Source of the DNA: Burkholderia anthina
Lineage (GTDB): Bacteria; Pseudomonadota; Gammaproteobacteria; Burkholderiales; Burkholderiaceae
NCBI RefSeq assembly: GCF_001547525.1
Contig: NZ_CM003769.1
Location: 1-64,000, forward strand
Length of the DNA: 64,000 bases
Reading direction: 5' to 3'
A program made the position numbers and the translations under genes. Below are positions 18,603 to 26,656 of the stretch, piece by piece (the first letter of the stretch is position 1; each line of letters opens with the position of its first letter). The notes beneath the pieces are model-generated. The model was not told the DNA's origin and did not search any database. It saw only the letters and a program-made list of their open reading frames with translations.

Positions 18603-18824
18603 ATGAAATTCAGAGAACGCGCCAGTCAGGTCGATGCAACACGGTGGTTCGCCGAGGGCGACCATGAACGGGTAGAGCGCCGTCACGGCCTGTGGGCGAT
18701 CGCGACGCCGGAAGGCTGGCGATCCGTGAAGCCGGGCGACTGGATCGTGCGCGACGAATCCGGCAACTGCTGGCCGATGGACGACGGCCTCTTCATGCAT
18801 CGCTACGAACCGGTCGCCGACTGA
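18603..18824 (+). CDS. Small phage-type hypothetical protein
   Basis: A 73-residue protein matching a widespread small family of phage and accessory genes. It starts MKFRERASQVDATRWF and has the core VKPGDWIVRDESGNCWPMDD ending HRYEPVAD. In relatives the pattern is MKYRKKPVVIEA, then PGDWIITG, then FEATYEPV. Function unknown. It sits just before the convergent GNAT gene (22-base gap) and probably shares a transcript with the preceding FliT-like gene. It hints at past phage or mobile-element input. Confidence 0.6.
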   Translation: MKFRERASQVDATRWFAEGDHERVERRHGLWAIATPEGWRSVKPGDWIVRDESGNCWPMDDGLFMHRYEPVAD

Positions 18825-18846
18825 CTTGGCCGCCGGTTCGACGCGC

Positions 18847-19413
18847 CTACCGGCGCTTGCGTGAAAACAGCAATGAATCTGCGTCGTTGAAACGGATGCG
18901 CCGCGGCTCGCCGTACCCGGCTTTCTCCGCGACCCGGATCGACGCGACATTCGTCGGCGCGATCAGACACACGCTGCGCTCGAACCGCTGTTGCGCGTCG
19001 AGCCATGCGAGCGCGGCCGCGAGCGCCTCGGTCGCATAGCCGTTGCCTTGCGCCCACGTCGCCAGCGCCCAGCCGGCTTCCGGCACGCCGCGGATCGGCG
19101 GGTCGATGTTGCGGTGGAAATCCGCGAAGCCGAGATCGCCGACGTAACGCCCCGACGCCTTTTCGCGAATCGCCCAGTACCCATAGCCGAGCAGCGGCCA
19201 CAGCCCGCGATACGCGAGCATGCGCATCCACGAGTCGCGCGGCGTGGAAGGCGTGCCGTTGAAGATGTGCGCGACGACGCCCGGTTCCGCCCACATCGTG
19301 GCGAGTGCGTCGAAGTCGCCGAGCGGGTGGCCTTCAAGGATCAGACGGGGCGTGTCGAGAACGGGCGGAGACGAGACGGGGGGCACGGCGCTGAATGTCA
19401 TCGGGCGTTCCAT
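18847..19413 (-). CDS. GNAT-family N-acetyltransferase (RimJ/RimL type)
   Basis: A 188-residue acetyl-CoA-dependent transferase. Typical RimJ/RimL elements are seen: LDTPRLILEGHPLGDFDAL near the N-terminus, GYWAIREKASGRYVGDLGF in the central sheet, then the acetyl-CoA loop region WAQGNGYATEALAAALAW and the late motif TNVASIRVAEKAGY. The acceptor substrate cannot be told. Starts at 19413 and 19401 are both possible; neither has a strong ribosome site. Confidence 0.85.
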   Translation of the reverse strand: MERPMTFSAVPPVSSPPVLDTPRLILEGHPLGDFDALATMWAEPGVVAHIFNGTPSTPRDSWMRMLAYRGLWPLLGYGYWAIREKASGRYVGDLGFADFHRNIDPPIRGVPEAGWALATWAQGNGYATEALAAALAWLDAQQRFERSVCLIAPTNVASIRVAEKAGYGEPRRIRFNDADSLLFSRKRR

Positions 19414-19746
19414 GAGGAAGGGGCGGCGACGCAGGGCGCCGCGCTCGGGTCTCGTACGATACCGCGTAAACGGCGACGTGGACGCAATTCCCCGCCCGCA
19501 TCGGGGCATGCGGGCGCATCGCGCGGACGGCGCCGGCCGGCGGTGCCCGCATGGACCGGCTCGCGTGACGACGTCGCGGTCGGACGCATCGCGCGGGGCG
19601 TTCGACGAATGCGGCTGTTCGTCGCCGTGTGCGAACGCCTGTAGCGAACCCCGACAGCGGCGAGCGGTCGGCCTGCTTCCTGACGGTGGTCATCGCCGCG
19701 CCCGCGTGCTGCGCGCAACGCGGGATCGCGCCCGTGCCGGACGGCG
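19414..19746. other. Intergenic stretch with a perfect 9-bp hairpin
   Basis: No gene is supported here. A perfect inverted repeat, CGCCCGCAT / ATGCGGGCG with a 6-base loop, occupies 19493-19516. It has no T-run after it, so it is not a textbook terminator; it could be a regulator site or an RNA hairpin in the GNAT leader. Confidence 0.4.
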
Positions 19747-19968
19747 TTACTTGCGGCTTTTCAGGAACGAGCGCCCTTCGGCCGTGATCGATGCGCCGGA
19801 GCGGCCGTGCGGAGGATGGCTGACGAACCCGGCGTTGACGAGCTCCCGCGCGATCGACCAGCCGAGCGCCGGCGCATCGCGGCCGTAGCGAACATCGGCG
19901 AGGCGTTCGAGCGCCCAGATCGCGGAGGCCGACAGGTTGGGGGTGTTGGACGTGAGCGTATCGTTCAT
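19747..19968 (-). CDS. Small hypothetical protein, winged-helix-like
   Basis: A 73-residue protein starting MNDTLTSNTPNLSASAIWAL and including ELVNAGFVSHPPHGRSGASITAEGRSFL. The pattern helix, helix, then a short beta-like turn with ITAEGR resembles the end of a winged-helix domain, as in other short Burkholderia proteins, but I cannot name a family. The start is fixed by GAGGAAG five bases upstream of ATG 19968. Confidence 0.6.
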   Translation of the reverse strand: MNDTLTSNTPNLSASAIWALERLADVRYGRDAPALGWSIARELVNAGFVSHPPHGRSGASITAEGRSFLKSRK

Positions 19969-20033
19969 GGCTTCCTCGGGAAATAGCGTTTCGGGGTGGG
20001 CGGCACACGGCCGGACGGGAGGAGGTGCAAGCA

Positions 20034-20297
20034 TCAGCTTGCCTGCAACAACGGCAGCAGCGCGTGCAGCGCCGCTTCCTCGTCGGGGCCGGTGGCGAGC
20101 ACCTGGGCCGACGTGCCGCCGTGAACCTGCAGCGACGCGATCGCGCCGCTGTCTTTTGCGTTGCTGCCGTGCCCGTTCGCGATCAGCTGGATGTCGCTGT
20201 CGAAGCGGCGTGCCGCGTCGACGGTCGCATCGCGCGCGGCGCGGCCGCGATTGCGGTTCCATGCGGGGCCGATTTCAACGTACACAACGGTTGCCAC
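20034..20297 (-). CDS. HPr-like protein without a recognisable active-site histidine
   Basis: An 87-residue protein whose second half is a clear HPr phosphocarrier fold: ARRFDSDIQLIANGHGSNAK, then SGAIASLQVHGGTSAQVLATG, then PDEEAALHALLPLL. HPr normally has GLHARPA at the start of the first helix, with the phosphorylated His. Here that stretch reads GPAWNRNRGRAARDA, with no His. Ser50 may correspond to the regulatory serine. The start is a GTG at 20297 with GGAGG 12 bases upstream. A phosphorelay role is therefore doubtful; a regulatory or decoy HPr is a guess. Confidence 0.65.
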   Translation of the reverse strand: MATVVYVEIGPAWNRNRGRAARDATVDAARRFDSDIQLIANGHGSNAKDSGAIASLQVHGGTSAQVLATGPDEEAALHALLPLLQAS

Positions 20298-20668
20298 GAT
20301 GCTGGAAAGCCTCCGGACAAGTGGGCGGGGCGGCGCGCGACATGCAGGGTTACGCACGTGTAGCGGACATCGGGCGGCTGGCATGTCACGAATTCCCGCA
20401 GGGGCGCGGGTGCCGGCCGGGTGCATTGTACGCGCCATTCGGCGCGAACATGCCGACATCCGCTGCAAAGGCGTATTCAAATTCGCGGATTGTCGGAAAG
20501 TGGGGGATTATAATGCATCGGCCAGATCATGTGAATTACATTATAATGCCGTGTGCGCCGATGCCGGCCCGCGGCGTTGCCGGCGGGCGAGTCTCGGCGT
20601 ATCCGGGCGCGCAACCTGCTCGCCCGGCATCGTCGACCGACCCGAACTCCTCCTGAATGGAAGTTGCA
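20298..20668. promoter_or_regulatory. AT-rich divergent regulatory region with repeated ATTATAATGC
   Basis: The region separates the HPr-like gene from the PhnA-type gene. The 10-mer ATTATAATGC occurs at 20507-20516 and again at 20540-20549, exactly 33 bases (about three helical turns) apart, inside a local AT-rich patch. Each copy contains TATAAT, a perfect -10 hexamer. No convincing -35 element is seen at 17-base spacing. A repressor overlapping a promoter is one reading. Confidence 0.45.
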
Positions 20669-21010
20669 ATGAATGCCCCCGCCTGCCCGCAATGCGCGAT
20701 GGAAAACACTTACCCCGACGGCGCGCTGACCGTGTGCGCGGACTGCGGCCATGAATGGTCGGCCGACGCCGGCGCCGACGCCGGTGACGAACCGGCGGGC
20801 GACGTCGTCAAGGACGCGAACGGCAACGTGCTGTCGGACGGCGATTCGGTCGTGCTGATCAAGGACCTGCGCGTGAAGGGTTCGTCAATCACGCTGAAGA
20901 TGGGCACCAAGGTCAAGAGCATCCGGCTCGTCGGCGGCGATCACGAAGTCGACTGCAAGACCGACATGGGCGGCTTCATGCTGAAGGCGTGCTACTTGAA
21001 GAAGGTCTGA
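20669..21010 (+). CDS. yjdM: PhnA/YjdM-type zinc-ribbon protein
   Basis: A 113-residue cytoplasmic protein. The N-terminal zinc ribbon has CPQC and CADC pairs (about residues 6-27). The C-terminal domain VVKDANGNVLSDGDSVVLIK, then MGTKVKSIRLVGGDHEVDCK is the conserved YjdM (former PhnA) domain. Despite the old name it is not needed for phosphonate use and has no firm function. ATG 20669 is chosen over ATG 20657 because GGAAG precedes it by 6 bases. Confidence 0.88.
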   Translation: MNAPACPQCAMENTYPDGALTVCADCGHEWSADAGADAGDEPAGDVVKDANGNVLSDGDSVVLIKDLRVKGSSITLKMGTKVKSIRLVGGDHEVDCKTDMGGFMLKACYLKKV

Positions 21011-21029
21011 GCGCACGGTCAGGCGACCG

Positions 21030-21914
21030 TTGCATCCGCGTTTTCAGCCGCTGTCTTTTTCATTCGACTACCCGCACATGGCCGAGGATCGCACTGCCTA
21101 CGACGCGTTCGTCAGGTTCCTGGCGACGCCGCTGAACGACGGCCGGCCGTTCGTGCTGGAGACGCAGCACGCGGTCTCGCTGCACTTCGATCATTTCGGC
21201 ACCCAGAGCTTCATGTCGCTGCATGATCCGGTGCGGCTCGCACTCGGTTATACGCGCGTGATGATGGGCTTCCTGCTGCTGCTGGCCGAGCCCGCACACA
21301 TCTGCATGCTCGGGCTCGGCGGCGGGTCGCTCGCGAAGTACTGCTACCGCCACCTGCCCGGCACGACGATCGATGCGGTCGAGATCAATCCCGACGTGAT
21401 CGCGCTGCGCGACACGTTCAGGATTCCTCCCGACGATGCGCGCTTCACCGTGGTGTGCGCCGACGGCGCGGACCATCTGGAGCGGGCGGACGTCCGCACG
21501 GACGTGATCCTGCACGATGCGTTCGTCGCCGACGGCATGCGCGGCCGCTGTACGGGCGCCACGTTCCTCGATGCGTGCCGCGCACGCCTGAGCGAATCCG
21601 GCGTGCTCGCGATCAACTTCATGGACGACGATCCGGCGTTGCCGCAGCACCTCGAGCAGTTGCGATCGGTATTCGGTTCGTCGTATGCGCTGGTGTCGTG
21701 CGGCGACGACAACAACTTCGTTGCATTCGCATGGAAGGACGGCAGCCTGTTGCCGTCGTTGCGTATCCTGCTGGAGCGGGCGCTCGCGTGCCCGCAGGCC
21801 GGTGAACTGAAGCTGGCCGCTACCGCGAGACGCATGAAGCGCGGCGAGGGCATCGATTCGCGGCGGCTGGTCTGGCGCGCGCAGTCGCACGAACGTTGGG
21901 AGATCGGCGCGTAG
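21030..21914 (+). CDS. Spermidine synthase-like methyltransferase-fold protein
   Basis: A 294-residue protein with a Rossmann fold of the polyamine synthase group. The nucleotide-binding loop is MLGLGGGSLAKYCYRHLPGT, the acidic residue follows in AVEINPDVI, and DGADHLE and DVILHDAFVADGM follow in the usual order. Single-gene relatives in proteobacteria are annotated as spermidine synthase family, though activity is rarely shown. The TTG at 21030 keeps the conserved FDYPHMAEDR leader; an ATG at 21078 is an alternative. It follows the YjdM gene by 19 bases and may be co-transcribed. Confidence 0.8.
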   Translation: MHPRFQPLSFSFDYPHMAEDRTAYDAFVRFLATPLNDGRPFVLETQHAVSLHFDHFGTQSFMSLHDPVRLALGYTRVMMGFLLLLAEPAHICMLGLGGGSLAKYCYRHLPGTTIDAVEINPDVIALRDTFRIPPDDARFTVVCADGADHLERADVRTDVILHDAFVADGMRGRCTGATFLDACRARLSESGVLAINFMDDDPALPQHLEQLRSVFGSSYALVSCGDDNNFVAFAWKDGSLLPSLRILLERALACPQAGELKLAATARRMKRGEGIDSRRLVWRAQSHERWEIGA

Positions 21915-21958
21915 CCGTACCGAGGGGGGCGGGCCGTGCTCGGCCTGTGCGGCCGTGC

Positions 21959-22144
21959 TTACTTCACGCGCTTGCCGATCGCGCTGCGGGTCTTGTACGT
22001 GACGCCGTGCCGGTCGAGATAGTCGCGGATCAACTGCCGCACGACTTGCGACGGCGTAAGATCCTGCTCCGCGCAGAGCATCTCGAAGGCTTCCTTCTTC
22101 GCGGGATCGATCAGGACGGTCAGGCGGGCGGTTTTTGTTTCCAT
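21959..22144 (-). CDS. Ribbon-helix-helix (CopG-like) DNA-binding protein
   Basis: A 61-residue protein: beta strand TARLTVLIDPAKKEAF, then helices LCAEQDLTPSQVVRQLIRDYL, the arrangement of ribbon-helix-helix repressors and antitoxins. No toxin gene lies beside it. The upstream DNA (22160-22195) is AT-rich, with a TATAAT at 22177-22182 region and imperfect TCGAT/ATCGA arms, so it may regulate itself. Confidence 0.75.
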   Translation of the reverse strand: METKTARLTVLIDPAKKEAFEMLCAEQDLTPSQVVRQLIRDYLDRHGVTYKTRSAIGKRVK

Positions 22145-22223
22145 GACGGGGCGAGGGTGGTCGATATGTTAATCAAATTATAATCGATCCGCTTTCGGCG
22201 TTACCGCGGCGAGCGCCGCACGA

Positions 22224-22982
22224 TCAGCGTTTGCTGCGCACCAGCGCGAGCAGATCGTCGATCACCGGCACGACGGCGAGCGTGACGAGCACCGCGGCGA
22301 GCGGCACGGTCGACACGTAGCCCACGTGCTTGAAGCCGATCGCGCCGGCCAGGCCGCCGACGAAGAACGACGAGAGCATCGTCGCGTGAATCCGCAGTTT
22401 CGACCGGTTGGCGATTACCGCGTGCGCGTCGACTTCGATGGCCGAGCGGTTCCAGTAGAACAGCTTGCCGAGCTCGATGCCGAGGTCGGTCACGATGCCC
22501 GTGATGTGCGTCGTGCGGATTTCCGCGCCGGAGAGCTTCGTGATCGTCGCGTTCTGCAACCCCATGATGAAGCACAGCAGCGTGACGGTCACCGGCACGA
22601 AGAACGTTTCCCACAGCGCGAGGTGGCTGCCGAGCAGCCCGAACAGCAACAGCAGCGCGGCCTCGACCAGCAGCGGCAGCATGAACTGGCTGTGCAGCCC
22701 GCGGCGGCGGCCCCAGTTGACGAGGATCGCCGAGCAGCCGGCGCCGATCAGGAACGACCCCAGCGAACTGATGCCGGCGAGCGCGAGCCGCACGTCGCCG
22801 AGCGCCGTCTGGTCGGCGATCGCCGACACGATGCCGCTCATGTGCGACGTGTATTGCTTGACCGCGAGAAAGCCGCCGGCATTGGCCGCGCCGGCGACGA
22901 ACGCGAGCGAAAACCCGAGCTGGCGGTTCGCGTCCGCGCTGCGGTGTTTTCCGGTCAGGTTTCGAAAGTACTGCGCTGGCAT
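22224..22982 (-). CDS. DUF1275 (YoaK-like) membrane protein
   Basis: A 252-residue inner-membrane protein with about six helices. Family features include LGFSLAFVAGAANAGGFLAV at the N-terminus, YTSHMSGIVSAIAD, and GLQNATITKLSGAEIRTTHI with TGIVTDLGIELGK, all typical DUF1275. Role unknown. ATG at 22982 is chosen; the longer open frame upstream crosses a palindromic promoter region and lacks protein character. It is divergent from the small membrane gene pair at 23.2-23.8 kb. Confidence 0.85.
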   Translation of the reverse strand: MPAQYFRNLTGKHRSADANRQLGFSLAFVAGAANAGGFLAVKQYTSHMSGIVSAIADQTALGDVRLALAGISSLGSFLIGAGCSAILVNWGRRRGLHSQFMLPLLVEAALLLLFGLLGSHLALWETFFVPVTVTLLCFIMGLQNATITKLSGAEIRTTHITGIVTDLGIELGKLFYWNRSAIEVDAHAVIANRSKLRIHATMLSSFFVGGLAGAIGFKHVGYVSTVPLAAVLVTLAVVPVIDDLLALVRSKR

Positions 22983-23098
22983 AGGGGCTTCGCTCGATCG
23001 TCGCGGATTCGCGGGTACAGGCGGAAAACCGGTGCCGGAGGGCGTGGCGGGCCCGCCCCTTGCACCGGATGCCGGGGCTGTCGAATCATGTGATGGAC

Positions 23099-23117
23099 AT
23101 GATAATGTCATTATCAT
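23099..23117. promoter_or_regulatory. Perfect 19-bp palindrome between divergent genes
   Basis: ATGATAATG-T-CATTATCAT is a perfect 9-bp inverted repeat with a single central base. It lies in an AT-rich pocket between the DUF1275 gene and the plus-strand membrane-protein pair. The shape is that of an operator for a dimeric repressor. Alternating GATAAT half-sites also recall Fur-type boxes (GATAATGATAATCATTATC), of which it shares a large part, so iron control is possible. Confidence 0.6.
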
Positions 23118-23217
23118 ACTCTGTTGGCCGGATGGTGCATTCAGTACAATGACGGAAGGCGCCGCCGGCCGGCTGTTTCGCCGCCGCGCGGCGCTGATCA
23201 CTTCTGCCCACCGCTTC

Positions 23218-23568
23218 ATGACCCCGATCAAGTTCATCCTTCGCTACACGGCGATCCCGTTCACGGCCATCGTCGCCGTGGTGGTCTGGACCGTCATTCC
23301 ATCGACGAAAGAGATCGATGCGAGACAATATGCGGCGCTGTCGCGTGCGTACGCGAGTTTCCCGCTGCCGTTCCGGCGCGAGATCTCGGACACGATGGCG
23401 CACGGCACGATCAACGACCGGCGCTACCAGACGCTCGTGCGCGATTCGCTGGGCAACGGCGTCGCGCTGGACTGGCCGGCGTCGGGCGTCGGCGGCGTCG
23501 CCGACGAGCGGCAAAAACTGGCCGAACTGATTCAGGCCGATTCGGATCTTCAAAGGCAACGGCAATGA
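23218..23568 (+). CDS. Single-pass membrane-anchored hypothetical protein
   Basis: A 116-residue protein with one N-terminal helix (about 4-26, IPFTAIVAVVVWTVIPSTKE) and a soluble part containing REISDTMAHGTINDRRYQTL. ATG at 23218 is chosen; an in-frame ATG at 23149 would add 23 basic residues. The stop overlaps the ATG of the next gene (ATGA), so the two are translationally coupled. No family was recognised. Confidence 0.6.
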   Translation: MTPIKFILRYTAIPFTAIVAVVVWTVIPSTKEIDARQYAALSRAYASFPLPFRREISDTMAHGTINDRRYQTLVRDSLGNGVALDWPASGVGGVADERQKLAELIQADSDLQRQRQ

Positions 23569-23777
23569 AAACCCTGCTGGTTTCTGTGGCATTCGCGATG
23601 ATCATCGCGAGCCTGATCGTCGCGCTGTACTTCATGAATCACGATCGCGGCAAGTCCAAGCGGATGGCGTGGTCGCTCGCCGCGCGCGTCGGATTGTCGG
23701 TCACGCTGTTTCTGTCGCTGCTGATCGCGTACAAGCTCGGCTGGATCGAGCCGACGGGGTTGCCGATCGGGCGGTGA
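23565..23777 (+). CDS. DUF2909 twin-transmembrane protein
   Basis: A 70-residue protein with two membrane helices (about 3-24 and 42-60) joined by a short basic loop, HDRGKSKRMAWSLAARV. The pattern, ending WIEPTGLPI, fits the DUF2909 twin-transmembrane family, often encoded near cytochrome oxidase assembly genes. Here it is coupled to the previous gene by a 4-base overlap. Function unknown. Confidence 0.75.
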   Translation: MKTLLVSVAFAMIIASLIVALYFMNHDRGKSKRMAWSLAARVGLSVTLFLSLLIAYKLGWIEPTGLPIGR

Positions 23778-23849
23778 GGCGCCGTCGTGTCAGGGCGGGC
23801 GGCGTGAGCGGGCGACGTCGCGTTGCCTGACCCGGAGCGGCGTTAGCGC

Positions 23850-24146
23850 GTGCGCGCCGAATCCGTCGATGTCGTTGGTGCGCGTGCGTTCGTCGCCGGG
23901 TTGCACCGGCAGGCAGCCGCGTCCGGTCGCGGCGATCGGCCGCCGCTCGTGATGAACGCGTTTCATTCGGTGACCGGCGAATCCGATGCCGACGTCGCGC
24001 GGCGGTTGCGTGACAAGCATGAGCGGATCGATGACGAACAGGGCGGGCTGAAGCTCGTCGACATGCCGGGCGGCGGCGTGGACCTGCGCGGCCTGGTGCT
24101 CGACCGGCCGCAGCGGGCGTTGCGGCGCGAGGCCACGGCGGCGTGA
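23850..24146 (+). CDS. Hypothetical protein (doubtful)
   Basis: A 98-codon frame opening with GTG, with GC-rich third positions like its neighbours. It includes SVTGESDADVARRLRDKHER and LVDMPGGGVDLRGLVLDRP. A GGAG lies 13 bases upstream. No family is recognised. The opposite strand is also open across it, so this may not be a gene. Confidence 0.35.
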   Translation: MRAESVDVVGARAFVAGLHRQAAASGRGDRPPLVMNAFHSVTGESDADVARRLRDKHERIDDEQGGLKLVDMPGGGVDLRGLVLDRPQRALRREATAA

Positions 24147-24323
24147 GAGGATGACCCGCGCACCGTGCGCGGGCGCTGGCCGGCGCGCGGTGCCGTGCAT
24201 ATCGCGCGATCAGATATCCATCGAAAAAATAACCATTTGGTACACGCGTCGGCGCGCATTACAGTCTCGCCTTCCGCCGGCTGCAACGCCGGTCGTTCCG
24301 ACGTTATTCCAGATAATCGCCAC

Positions 24324-25127
24324 ATGAATCGTTCGATGCGTTCCAGGGTCCGCCGTGCCGCGGCCGCGCTGTTCGTGCTCGGCCTCGCGCCGGTTTCCCA
24401 TGCGGCCCAGCCGACGTTGCGCGTCGGTATCGACGCCGAGTCATACCCGCCGTTCTTTTCGAAGGACGCCGCCGGCAAATGGAAGGGCTGGGAAGTCGAC
24501 GTGCTCGATGCCGCGTGCGGGAAGCTGAACGTGCGCTGCGAGCTCACCGACATTGCGTGGGACGGCCTGATTCCGGCGTTGCAGAACCGCAAGATCGACG
24601 TGATCTGGTCGTCGATGACGATCACCGGCGAACGGCAGAAAGCGATCGATTTCAGCCGTGCGTATTACGAATCTCCGACGGTGTTCGTCGGTGCGAAAAG
24701 CGACCGGCGCCGCGTCGATTGCGCGGTGCCCGCGACCTTCAAGGGCCGCGTGATCGGCGTCGAGGCCGGCACCAACTTCTCGGCGTTCCTCGATGCCCGC
24801 TTCAAGCAGGACGCGCAGATCAAGGCATTCGACAAGTTCGACAATGCGCTCGCCGATCTGGTGTCCGGTCGCGTCGACTACGTGCAGGAAGGCAAGGGGC
24901 TGTTCACGGCGTTCCTCGCGTCGCGCGACGGCAAGGACTTCGAGGTCAAGGCCACGTGCGCGGACGATCCGGTGCTGGGCCTCGGCATCGGCGCGGGCGT
25001 GCGCCACGGCGATGCGCTGCGCGGCAAGCTGTCGACCGCGATCGCGCAACTGCAGCAGGACGGCACGTGGGATGCGATCACCGCCCGCTATCCGAACCTG
25101 AAGGGCACGATCGAGAAAGGCCGCTGA
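24324..25127 (+). CDS. Family 3 (polar amino acid type) ABC transporter substrate-binding protein
   Basis: A 267-residue periplasmic binding protein. A signal peptide of about 29 residues ends PVSHAA. The family 3 fold follows: LRVGIDAESYPPFFSKDAAG, GWEVDVLDAACGKLNV, the signature SSMTITGERQKAIDFSRAYY, then VIGVEAGTNFSAFL. Such proteins bind amino acids or cystine-like compounds. It heads a gene set with two permeases and an FMN monooxygenase, suggesting a sulfur- or nitrogen-containing ligand that is then oxidised; this is inference. Upstream DNA (24200-24240) is AT-rich. Confidence 0.85.
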   Translation: MNRSMRSRVRRAAAALFVLGLAPVSHAAQPTLRVGIDAESYPPFFSKDAAGKWKGWEVDVLDAACGKLNVRCELTDIAWDGLIPALQNRKIDVIWSSMTITGERQKAIDFSRAYYESPTVFVGAKSDRRRVDCAVPATFKGRVIGVEAGTNFSAFLDARFKQDAQIKAFDKFDNALADLVSGRVDYVQEGKGLFTAFLASRDGKDFEVKATCADDPVLGLGIGAGVRHGDALRGKLSTAIAQLQQDGTWDAITARYPNLKGTIEKGR

Positions 25128-25131
25128 CCCG

Positions 25132-25866
25132 ATGGCCGCGGACGATTCGCTGCTCGCGCTGCTCGCCTTCGGCGACGGCGGATATGGCCGCGTGTTCGCG
25201 AGTGCGTTCGCGCTGACGTTCGGCGTTGCGGCCGCATCGTTCTGCACCGGCGTGCTGCTCGGCATCGCCGGCGCGCTCGGCATGCTGTCGCGATATTCAG
25301 CGCTTGTATGGCTGGCGCGGCTCTACACGATGCTCGTGCGCGCGCTGCCCGAGCTGTTGTGCCTGCTGCTGGCGTTCTACGCGGTCGCACCGGCTATCGA
25401 GAACGCGCTGCGCGTCAGCGGCATCGTGTCCGGCGACTTCGCGTTCGACCCGTTCGTCGTCGCCGCACTGTCGCTCGGTTTCATTCAGGGCGCGTATCTG
25501 ACCGACATCTTCCGCGCGGCGCTCGTCAACGTGCCGGTCGGCCAGATCGAAGCCGCGCATGCGTACGGGATGACGCCATGGCTGACGTTCGCGCGCATCC
25601 GGCTGCCGGCCGCCGCGCGGCTCGCGCTGCCGGGCGTCGGCAACGTGTGGCTGAACGCGACGAAGGACGCGTCGTTCATCAGCGTGCTCGGTTCGTTCAC
25701 GGATCTGCTGAAGGCGAGCCAGCTCGCGGCCGGCGCGACGCGGCACTACGTATTCTTCTATGTGGTCACGGCCGCGCTGTTCCTGTTGCTGAGCGTCACG
25801 TCGGCGGGCATCTTCGCGGCGCTCGAACGGCACGCGAATCGCGGCACGAGGCGTGCGACGACATGA
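25132..25866 (+). CDS. Polar amino acid-type ABC transporter permease 1 (HisQ/HisM family)
   Basis: A 244-residue inner-membrane permease with five helices. The EAA loop reads EAAHAYGMTPWLTFARIRLP, which docks the ATPase. It starts 5 bases after the binding-protein gene and overlaps the next permease by 4 bases (ATGA), a tight operon. The pair of permeases indicates a heterodimeric channel, but no ATPase gene of this family is present nearby. Confidence 0.88.
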   Translation: MAADDSLLALLAFGDGGYGRVFASAFALTFGVAAASFCTGVLLGIAGALGMLSRYSALVWLARLYTMLVRALPELLCLLLAFYAVAPAIENALRVSGIVSGDFAFDPFVVAALSLGFIQGAYLTDIFRAALVNVPVGQIEAAHAYGMTPWLTFARIRLPAAARLALPGVGNVWLNATKDASFISVLGSFTDLLKASQLAAGATRHYVFFYVVTAALFLLLSVTSAGIFAALERHANRGTRRATT

Positions 25867-26630
25867 TCTTCTCGCTGCCTTTCCTGCTCGACACGGTAAT
25901 GCCGAAGCTGCTCGCCGCGGTGCCGACGACGCTGGCGCTGACGCTATTGTCGGGTGCGGCCAGCATATTGCTGGGCGTGCCGCTCGCGCTCGCCGCCGGC
26001 GCACGCCATACGCCGGTGCGCTGGTCCGCGCGCGGCTGGCTCATGCTGATCCGCGGCACGCCGCTCCTCGTTCAGCTCTATCTGCTGTACTACGGATTCG
26101 GGCAGATCGTCCCGCGCGAGTGGATGCGCGACAGCTGGGCGTCGCCGCTGCTGCGCGACGCGTTCTGGTACGCGATCGTCGCGTTGAGCGTGAACGAGAG
26201 CGCGTATGTCGCGACGATCCTGCGTGGCGCGATCGCCGGCGTGCCGGCCGGCGAGATCGAGGCCGGCCACGCATACGGGATGACGCGCGTGCAGGTGCTG
26301 CGCCGTATCGTCGGCCCGCGAGCGTGGCGGCTTGCGCTGCCCGCGCTCACCGGAGAGGCGATCCTGCTGCTGAAATCGACCGTCCTCGCGTCCACCGTGA
26401 CCGTGTTCGACGTGATGGGCACGGCCAATACGCTGCGCTTCGAGACGTTGCGCGTGTACGAACCGCTGGCCGGTGCGGCGATCGTCTATGTCGTGCTGGT
26501 CGCGCTGCTGACCATTCCTGCCGCCCGTCTCGAGCAGCGCGTCAATCGCTACCTGACGCGCGCACCCGACGAACGCATGCCCGCCCGGCGCCGCCGCGCG
26601 TCGTCGGGCGCGTGGGCGGCGCCCAACTGA
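25863..26630 (+). CDS. Polar amino acid-type ABC transporter permease 2
   Basis: A 255-residue permease of the HisM/GltK family. Helix and motif evidence: LIRGTPLLVQLYLLYYGFGQ (typical near residue 60-80) and the EAA loop EAGHAYGMTRVQVLRRIVGP. The tail after residue 230 is basic and proline-rich. It overlaps permease 1 and precedes the monooxygenase gene by 27 bases. Confidence 0.88.
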   Translation: MIFSLPFLLDTVMPKLLAAVPTTLALTLLSGAASILLGVPLALAAGARHTPVRWSARGWLMLIRGTPLLVQLYLLYYGFGQIVPREWMRDSWASPLLRDAFWYAIVALSVNESAYVATILRGAIAGVPAGEIEAGHAYGMTRVQVLRRIVGPRAWRLALPALTGEAILLLKSTVLASTVTVFDVMGTANTLRFETLRVYEPLAGAAIVYVVLVALLTIPAARLEQRVNRYLTRAPDERMPARRRRASSGAWAAPN

Positions 26631-26656
26631 TTCCTGCCCTGGTAACGAGTTCCACG

